A stretch of DNA of 64,000 bases from Flavipsychrobacter sp. (lineage in GTDB: Bacteria > Bacteroidota > Bacteroidia > Chitinophagales > Chitinophagaceae), in the NCBI GenBank assembly GCA_024508935.1, contig JANINW010000018.1, positions 191,125-255,124 on the forward strand, read 5' to 3'. Below, piece after piece: positions 59,322 through 64,000 of this stretch. A program made the translations under genes and the position numbers. Each line of letters opens with the position of its first letter. The first letter of the stretch is position 1. The notes below the pieces were generated by a model that did no database searches, had not been told where the DNA came from, and worked only from the letters and a program-made list of their open reading frames with translations.

Positions 59322-62300
59322 ATGTCTATAATTGAATCGGTTTTTTTAGAGCGGTATAATAATCTTAACGAAGAGCAGAAGGAAGCCGTAAATACAATTT
59401 ACGGCCCTGTGATGGTAATAGCCGGCCCGGGTACCGGGAAGACGGAAGTACTATCTATGCGTATAGCCAACCTGCTGCGCAGCGATGCCCAGGTACAGCC
59501 GCATGAGATATTATGCCTTACCTATACCGATGAAGCAACGAATGCCATGCGACGCAGGCTGATACAGGTAATAGGTACCGCTGCGCACAAGGTGAACATA
59601 TGCACCTTTCACGCTTTTTGTAACAATGTCATTCAGAATAATAGCGAATATTTTAGCCAGCGTTCCCTGCAGCCCATAACCGACCTGGAAAGAACGGAAC
59701 TGCTATACGAAATGCTGGAGCATTTACCACAGGGGCACCTGTTACGTAAACTGAGCGGTAATATCTACTTCGATGCAGGCAGGCTCAACCGCCTGTTTGA
59801 TTTTATGAAAAGGGAAAACTACCGGCCGGCTGATATTGCCGATGCGGTAAGCACTTACCTGGCAGACTTGCCCAACCGCGAAGATTTTATTTATAAAAAA
59901 AGCGGCAAGGACTATAAGAAGGGTGACCTGAAACAAGCTAAGCTGGATGAAGAGCAAAAGCGCATGGAGCTGACACGTGAAGCTGCCGCTTTGTTTGATG
60001 ACTATACACAGCGCATGAAGAACATGGGCCGCTATGATTTTAATGATATGATCATTTGGGTGCTGGATGCATTCAAAGAGCACCCGGCTTTATTGCAACG
60101 TTACCAGGAGCAGAACCAGTTTATACTCGTCGATGAATTCCAGGATACAAATGGATCGCAGAATGAATTACTGAACCGGCTGACCGCTTACTGGGAAGAC
60201 CCGAATATTTTTGTTGTGGGAGATGATGACCAGTCCATCTATGAATTCCAGGGCGCACGCATCCGTAATATTGTCGACTTCTACCAACGCTATACAGATT
60301 CGATACGGCTGGTGATACTGCCCCGCAACTATCGTTCATCCCAGGCTATACTGGACAGGGCAATGGCTACCATTCAGAATAATAACCAGCGCCTTATAAA
60401 CCAGATAAGTTCGCTGAAACTGGATAAGAATATTATTGCATCAGCTCCGCGTTTCCTGGGTGGGAATGATACTATTCACCCGGTAATAAAAATATACAGC
60501 AATATCCTGCATGAAGAAGCAGACATTGTATTGCAGATTGAAAAACTGCAAAAAGAAGGCATACCGCTGAACCATATAGCTGTGCTATATGCCCAGCATA
60601 AACAGGCAGACAATATTCTGGCACTAATGGAGCGCAAAGGCATTGCATACTCCGTAAAAAAGCCGGTGAACATTTTAGAACTGCCATTAATAGAGCAGGT
60701 GCTAAAGGTGCTGGAATATCTTGATACTGAACGTACACAATCTTTCAGCGGCGAAGCCATGCTGTTCGAGATCATGCATGCACCTTATTATGGTATATCA
60801 CCGGTAGATATAGCCCAGCTTTCTTTGTATATGCAGCTCAATAAATCGAAAGAGAAAAGCCTGGGCTATTGGCGGCTGGTACTTAATAATGGCCTGCTGA
60901 CAGAATCATTGAACCTGCCGTCTGCTCCCGCTTTGCAGCGTATGGGGCGCAATACTGAGAACTGGCTACAACAGCAATTTGCGTTGCCATTGCCACTGCT
61001 TATTGAAAAGATCATTTATGAAAGCGGCATTGTAAGCTACCTCCTGCAGCAGAAAGACCATGTCTGGAATATGCAGGTGCTCAATACATTCTTCGAATTT
61101 GTAAAGGAAGTGCACCTGAAAAATGCCGCCATAAAACCGGCAGAATTCCTGCGTATGATAGCGCGGATGAAGGATGAGAACATTTCGCTGCCTTTGCAAA
61201 AAGTGGTACAAAATGAAAATGGTGTTCATTTTTATACAGCCCATGGTGCAAAAGGGAACGAGTTTGAATATGTCTTCCTGGTAGGGGCTACCAAAAACTT
61301 TTGGGAGAACAAAAGAGGTGGCGGTAACGAATATAAACTGCCCGATACCATAACAAATACAGACGAGGCCAAAGAGAATAGTAATAAAACTGAAGTAGCA
61401 CGGCGTTTGTTCTACGTAGCGTTGACCCGGGCTAAGAAACATCTGCAGGTGTCGTATGCAGCAACAGATAACCTGGGCAAGCCCCTGGAGCATTCTGTAT
61501 TTATAGACGAGATAAGTACAGCAGGAGAACGCGTAGACAGCGCAGTAGCTACCGGGGATATTATAAAACATATAGAATGGGCTTTGCAGCCGGTACCGGA
61601 TATACGCATACAACTGGCTAATGCAGAGTGGATAGAAAGAGTATTGCAGGCCTTCACGATGAGCTATACTACGCTTTCAAAATTCCTGAGGTGCCCGTTA
61701 TCGTTTTATTATGAACATATACTGAGAGTGCCATACCAGAAGAACGACGCGCTCGCCTTCGGTAGTGCCGTGCATGCAGCTCTTGAGCGCATGTTCAAGA
61801 CTATGAAGGCCAATAATGGTACCTTCCCTTCTAAAGAAGATGTGCTGAACGTATTTAACGCTGCATTGTATGCAGAATCAGGATCGTTTACCAGTATACA
61901 GTACGACAGGAGAAAAGAACAAGGGCATAAGCTTATTACGGAGTACTATGATACTTATGTAAGTGGTGCAAAAACGAACGTAGAAATAGAATACAAAATA
62001 CCCCGCTATATACTGGATGGGGTGCCTGTAACCGGTAAGATAGATAAACTGGAATTTGAAGGCGACACTTGCACTGTAGTAGACTATAAAACCGGAGACC
62101 CCGACAGGTCTGCGGCTGCCTATACAGCATCGCCCAACGAAAAAGAGCCCTTGGGTGGCGACTACTGGCGCCAGATGGTGTTTTATAAATTATTGATAGA
62201 ACACTACCAGGACCGCAGCTGGAAGGTGAATATGGGCATGTTCGACTACGTAGAAAAAAGCAAAAAGAGCAACGAGTATAAACGCATATTTATACCGATG

Positions 62301-62477
62301 TTCCCGCAGGATGAAGAAACAGTGCTGAAGCAATTAAAGGATTCCTACTCGCGTATTATGAACCATGAGTTTAATAAAGGCTGCGGTAAAGAAGACTGCT
62401 ACTGGTGCAATTTTGCGCGGAAGTATGAGCTGGTGCGACCTGTTGAAGATGTAGTACTTGAAATAGACGACATATAA
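59322..62477 (+). CDS. UvrD-type helicase fused to a Fe-S PD-(D/E)XK nuclease
   Basis: This 1051-residue protein joins an SF1A helicase (about 1-690) to a RecB/AddB-type nuclease (about 775-1045). Helicase motifs include Q motif LNEEQKEAV, Walker A AGPGTGKTE (34-42), DEFQDTN (about 271), GDDDQSIYEFQGA and VALTRAKKHLQVSYA. The nuclease shows FGSAVHAALE, GKIDKLE and VVDYKTGD (active-site Asp, Asp and Lys), plus four cysteines, C791 and C1021-C1026-C1029, in the spacing of the 4Fe-4S nuclease group. A single-chain enzyme of this kind recalls AdnAB-like and AddB-type DNA-end processors, without a second subunit gene here. It probably acts in double-strand-break repair or phage defence. A terminator follows. 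Confidence 0.9.
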   Translation: MSIIESVFLERYNNLNEEQKEAVNTIYGPVMVIAGPGTGKTEVLSMRIANLLRSDAQVQPHEILCLTYTDEATNAMRRRLIQVIGTAAHKVNICTFHAFCNNVIQNNSEYFSQRSLQPITDLERTELLYEMLEHLPQGHLLRKLSGNIYFDAGRLNRLFDFMKRENYRPADIADAVSTYLADLPNREDFIYKKSGKDYKKGDLKQAKLDEEQKRMELTREAAALFDDYTQRMKNMGRYDFNDMIIWVLDAFKEHPALLQRYQEQNQFILVDEFQDTNGSQNELLNRLTAYWEDPNIFVVGDDDQSIYEFQGARIRNIVDFYQRYTDSIRLVILPRNYRSSQAILDRAMATIQNNNQRLINQISSLKLDKNIIASAPRFLGGNDTIHPVIKIYSNILHEEADIVLQIEKLQKEGIPLNHIAVLYAQHKQADNILALMERKGIAYSVKKPVNILELPLIEQVLKVLEYLDTERTQSFSGEAMLFEIMHAPYYGISPVDIAQLSLYMQLNKSKEKSLGYWRLVLNNGLLTESLNLPSAPALQRMGRNTENWLQQQFALPLPLLIEKIIYESGIVSYLLQQKDHVWNMQVLNTFFEFVKEVHLKNAAIKPAEFLRMIARMKDENISLPLQKVVQNENGVHFYTAHGAKGNEFEYVFLVGATKNFWENKRGGGNEYKLPDTITNTDEAKENSNKTEVARRLFYVALTRAKKHLQVSYAATDNLGKPLEHSVFIDEISTAGERVDSAVATGDIIKHIEWALQPVPDIRIQLANAEWIERVLQAFTMSYTTLSKFLRCPLSFYYEHILRVPYQKNDALAFGSAVHAALERMFKTMKANNGTFPSKEDVLNVFNAALYAESGSFTSIQYDRRKEQGHKLITEYYDTYVSGAKTNVEIEYKIPRYILDGVPVTGKIDKLEFEGDTCTVVDYKTGDPDRSAAAYTASPNEKEPLGGDYWRQMVFYKLLIEHYQDRSWKVNMGMFDYVEKSKKSNEYKRIFIPMFPQDEETVLKQLKDSYSRIMNHEFNKGCGKEDCYWCNFARKYELVRPVEDVVLEIDDI

Positions 62478-62506
62478 AAAAGTCCCGGCCAGCCGGGACT
62501 TTTTTA
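62476..62506. terminator. Bidirectional terminator after the helicase-nuclease gene
   Basis: Stem AGTCCCGGC (62481-62489) / GCCGGGACT (62492-62500) with A-run and T-run flanks, shared with the converging lipoprotein gene. Confidence 0.85.
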
Positions 62507-62527
62507 TATGCTATAATTTAAAGAAGA

Positions 62528-62941
62528 TTATTTCATTGTAGTTTCCAGCTCTACCGTATAGGTAGTATTGTTGGTGGTGATATAATAGGGCCTGCTGCCA
62601 ACAACCGTTTGAGAGCGGACAATATCCCAGCCATATCCATAAATATAGTACTGGCCCCTTTTCAAGTTTGTGAACGTTGCTACTGGTCTGCCATCTTCTA
62701 TCTTACATTTAAAAGAATCATCAAACTTTTCTGGGTAAGTATCTGCATTGTATTTCAGGTATATCATGCAGCTATCTATATCCAGGCCGGTATGTACAGG
62801 TATAATACGCAATGTGGCAGTGCCGCCTTTACCCGCTACAGGCGCGGTCACTTCCGTATTATTCTTATCCTTTTTACAACCGAATAATGCAACAACAATA
62901 ACACCCGTCAAAAAAAGCCGGAAAACCCATGCTGGTTTCAT
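62528..62941 (-). CDS. Small lipoprotein, Ig/transthyretin-like
   Basis: This 137-residue protein has a lipoprotein signal with C22 after LFG in VVALFGC and then a Lys/Asn-rich linker. The rest looks like a small beta-sandwich: AGKGGTATLRIIPVHTGLDI, SCMIYLKYNADTYPEKFDDS, RPVATFTNLKRGQYYIYGYG and TTYTVELETTMK, similar to the PEGA/transthyretin-like modules of Bacteroidota lipoproteins. Two cysteines (SCMIYL, FKCKIE) could pair. It is monocistronic and shares a terminator with the helicase-nuclease gene. Function unknown. Confidence 0.75.
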   Translation of the reverse strand: MKPAWVFRLFLTGVIVVALFGCKKDKNNTEVTAPVAGKGGTATLRIIPVHTGLDIDSCMIYLKYNADTYPEKFDDSFKCKIEDGRPVATFTNLKRGQYYIYGYGWDIVRSQTVVGSRPYYITTNNTTYTVELETTMK

Positions 62942-63012
62942 GAAAAATGATTTTATGGATGATGAAGATACAAAAAAGAGTAAAAAATAAAAGCCATACC
63001 ACCGGTATATTA

Positions 63013-64000
63013 TTATTTATCTGTAGTGGTAGTGGCTACGTTGCTTGCTTTGCTTTCGTTCCATAGCCTGTCCAGGGCAGTTACAATATACCTGCATTGC
63101 CTGTACTTGTTGGCATTTTTGTCCAGGAACTCGGTTTCCTGTTGTACGCTCAATATCTTGTCTGCCCGGTTCATATCCATCGGTTCATTATTTACGAAAC
63201 GGTATACGGCAAACCTCAGTTTCTCCCTCGATTGGTTGCTGCCCTGCCATTGCAGCAAAGTTCCTTCAGACGACGGAATAGCTTTTAAAACCGGCGCCGA
63301 TGGTGGAATGCTGTCCAGCCACTTCATAACCGGTGGCAGCGCATAGCTCATGTTATACTTGCTGATGCTGTCTGTAACGGTGTAAGTGAGCTTGTCAAAA
63401 ATGGAAGCACTATAAAAGGCAAAGCCACTATTAGCGGCCTGGCGCCTGATGTCGCGCAGTTGCCATAATATCTCGTGTGTACCTGCCCATGGGCCACCAT
63501 TCCTGGCCTCGGCCATACGGTATATACCCAGCCCGTAATAAACATGTTTGCCATAGCTATGCTGTTCCCACCAGGGTAGTAGTATGTCAAAAGCGGCTGC
63601 GCGGTGGTTATGCTCCCAATACAGCTGGGGCAGAATATAATCTATCCAGCCTTTTTGTGCCCAGAGCAACACATCTGCATACAGGTCATCGTAACAGGTT
63701 TGCCCTCCGCGGGTAGGTGAGCCTATCGGGTCTTTGCTTTGGTTGCGCCATACACCAAAAGGACTGATGCCCAGCTTCATAAACGGTTTTTCATGTTTCA
63801 TTCGGGCATTCAATGTAGAAATGAACTGGCTGATATTATTCCTGCGCCAGTCGTCCTTACTGGTAAACTGTTGGCCATAGCGTGCAAAGGCATTATAGTC
63901 GCCAAACTCCTGGCCTGCTATGCGGTAAGGATAAAAATAATCGTCCAGGTGTACCGCATCTATATCATAGCGTCTTACCACATCCAGTATAATATCCAGT
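63013..64000 (-). CDS. Family 10-like (GHL10/DUF187) glycoside hydrolase, N-terminus outside window
   Basis: The reading frame enters from the right edge and runs about 329 codons to the stop at 63013. The part seen has VVRRYDIDAVHLDDYFYPYR, with HLDDYFYP a hallmark of the glycosidase-like GHL10 TIM barrel, then MKLGISPFGVWRN, SPTRGGQTCYDDLYADVLLW, GWIDYILPQLYW and GYGLGIYRM-like strands, and a C-terminal Ig-like domain (about the last 95 residues: PPSAPVLKAIPSSEGTLLQW). Related proteins (YngK-type) are cell-wall or exopolysaccharide-linked lipoproteins. The catalytic pair is expected at the Asp-Asp of HLDDYFYP. The signal and first part of the barrel are missing only because the window ends. 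Confidence 0.9.
   Translation of the reverse strand, partial: LDIILDVVRRYDIDAVHLDDYFYPYRIAGQEFGDYNAFARYGQQFTSKDDWRRNNISQFISTLNARMKHEKPFMKLGISPFGVWRNQSKDPIGSPTRGGQTCYDDLYADVLLWAQKGWIDYILPQLYWEHNHRAAAFDILLPWWEQHSYGKHVYYGLGIYRMAEARNGGPWAGTHEILWQLRDIRRQAANSGFAFYSASIFDKLTYTVTDSISKYNMSYALPPVMKWLDSIPPSAPVLKAIPSSEGTLLQWQGSNQSREKLRFAVYRFVNNEPMDMNRADKILSVQQETEFLDKNANKYRQCRYIVTALDRLWNESKASNVATTTTDK

Noticed and set aside
1-64000. CRISPR array, rRNA, tRNA or prophage
   Set aside because: No regularly spaced direct repeats, no clover-leaf or rRNA-like sequence, and no phage or transposase gene was seen anywhere in the window.

Overview
The window comes from a chromosome of the phylum Bacteroidota, most likely the Chitinophagaceae or a close relative. 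Three things point there. Many genes are preceded by TAnnTTTG, the -7 element of Bacteroidota housekeeping promoters. Three proteins are large and exported, with C-terminal type IX secretion (T9SS) sorting domains. The gene content is typical of the phylum: BatA-like, DUF4199, DUF4197 and DUF349 proteins, a DUF5723/OmpA protein, a TonB-dependent receptor and a flexirubin-type tyrosine ammonia-lyase. No rRNA, tRNA, CRISPR array, transposase or prophage was recognised. Most of the window is ordinary core chromosome with a few accessory patches.

Layout. 1-3.4 kb: murB (cut by the left edge), an L-Ala-D/L-Glu epimerase overlapping it by one base, a two-module exported protein, and an omega-amidase. 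3.6-8.6 kb: an MMPL/RND exporter facing a four-gene signalling operon (lipoprotein, 7-TM protein, histidine kinase, LuxR-type regulator). 8.6-10.6 kb: three tandem palindromes, a probable small RNA, a perfect DnaA box, dnaN and a chain of hairpins. 10.6-14.6 kb: a sigma-54-type regulator without a DNA-binding domain, with a MORN/YwqK-like partner; a pirin; a Fe-S/CDGSH protein; and a CoA pyrophosphatase. 14.6-19.4 kb: an operon of BatA-VWA, a dihydroorotase lacking most metal ligands, DUF4199 and a glycosyltransferase. 19.5-20.2 kb: an AT-rich orphan HExxH gene.

20.2-36.8 kb: a GT-C-like membrane protein, alaS, a TonB-type receptor, DUF4197 and DUF349 proteins, pdxJ, an oligopeptide-type binding lipoprotein, an MsbA-like ABC exporter, an M28/PDZ peptidase and scpB. 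37-47 kb: an envelope and secretion block with a lipoprotein, an M64 peptidase with T9SS tail, a DUF5723-TSP3-OmpA protein, a TPR protein and a giant SBBP/Ig T9SS protein carrying two in-frame palindromic insertions. 47-57 kb: a flavin reductase, a membrane protein, and a dispersed flexirubin-like set (ketosynthase; FabG and tyrosine ammonia-lyase) split by a LamG/T9SS gene, then DUF3108 and an LPG-synthase-like protein. 57-64 kb: ruvC, an OmpR-type regulator, a thioredoxin-like protein, a UvrD helicase fused to a Fe-S PD-(D/E)XK nuclease, a small lipoprotein and a GHL10-type glycosidase cut by the right edge.

The strongest candidates for something undescribed are non-coding: a pair of related minus-strand RNA-like elements (about 29.8-29.9 kb and 48.2-48.3 kb), a three-copy ACCGTTnnnnAACGGT array upstream of the signalling operon, the hairpin chain after dnaN, and REP-like palindromes inserted in frame in a T9SS gene. 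Among proteins, the degenerate dihydroorotase and the HELLH orphan stand out. Start codons were adjusted by eye using signal peptides, family N-termini and promoter position. No homology search was run, so family names rest on recognised motifs.
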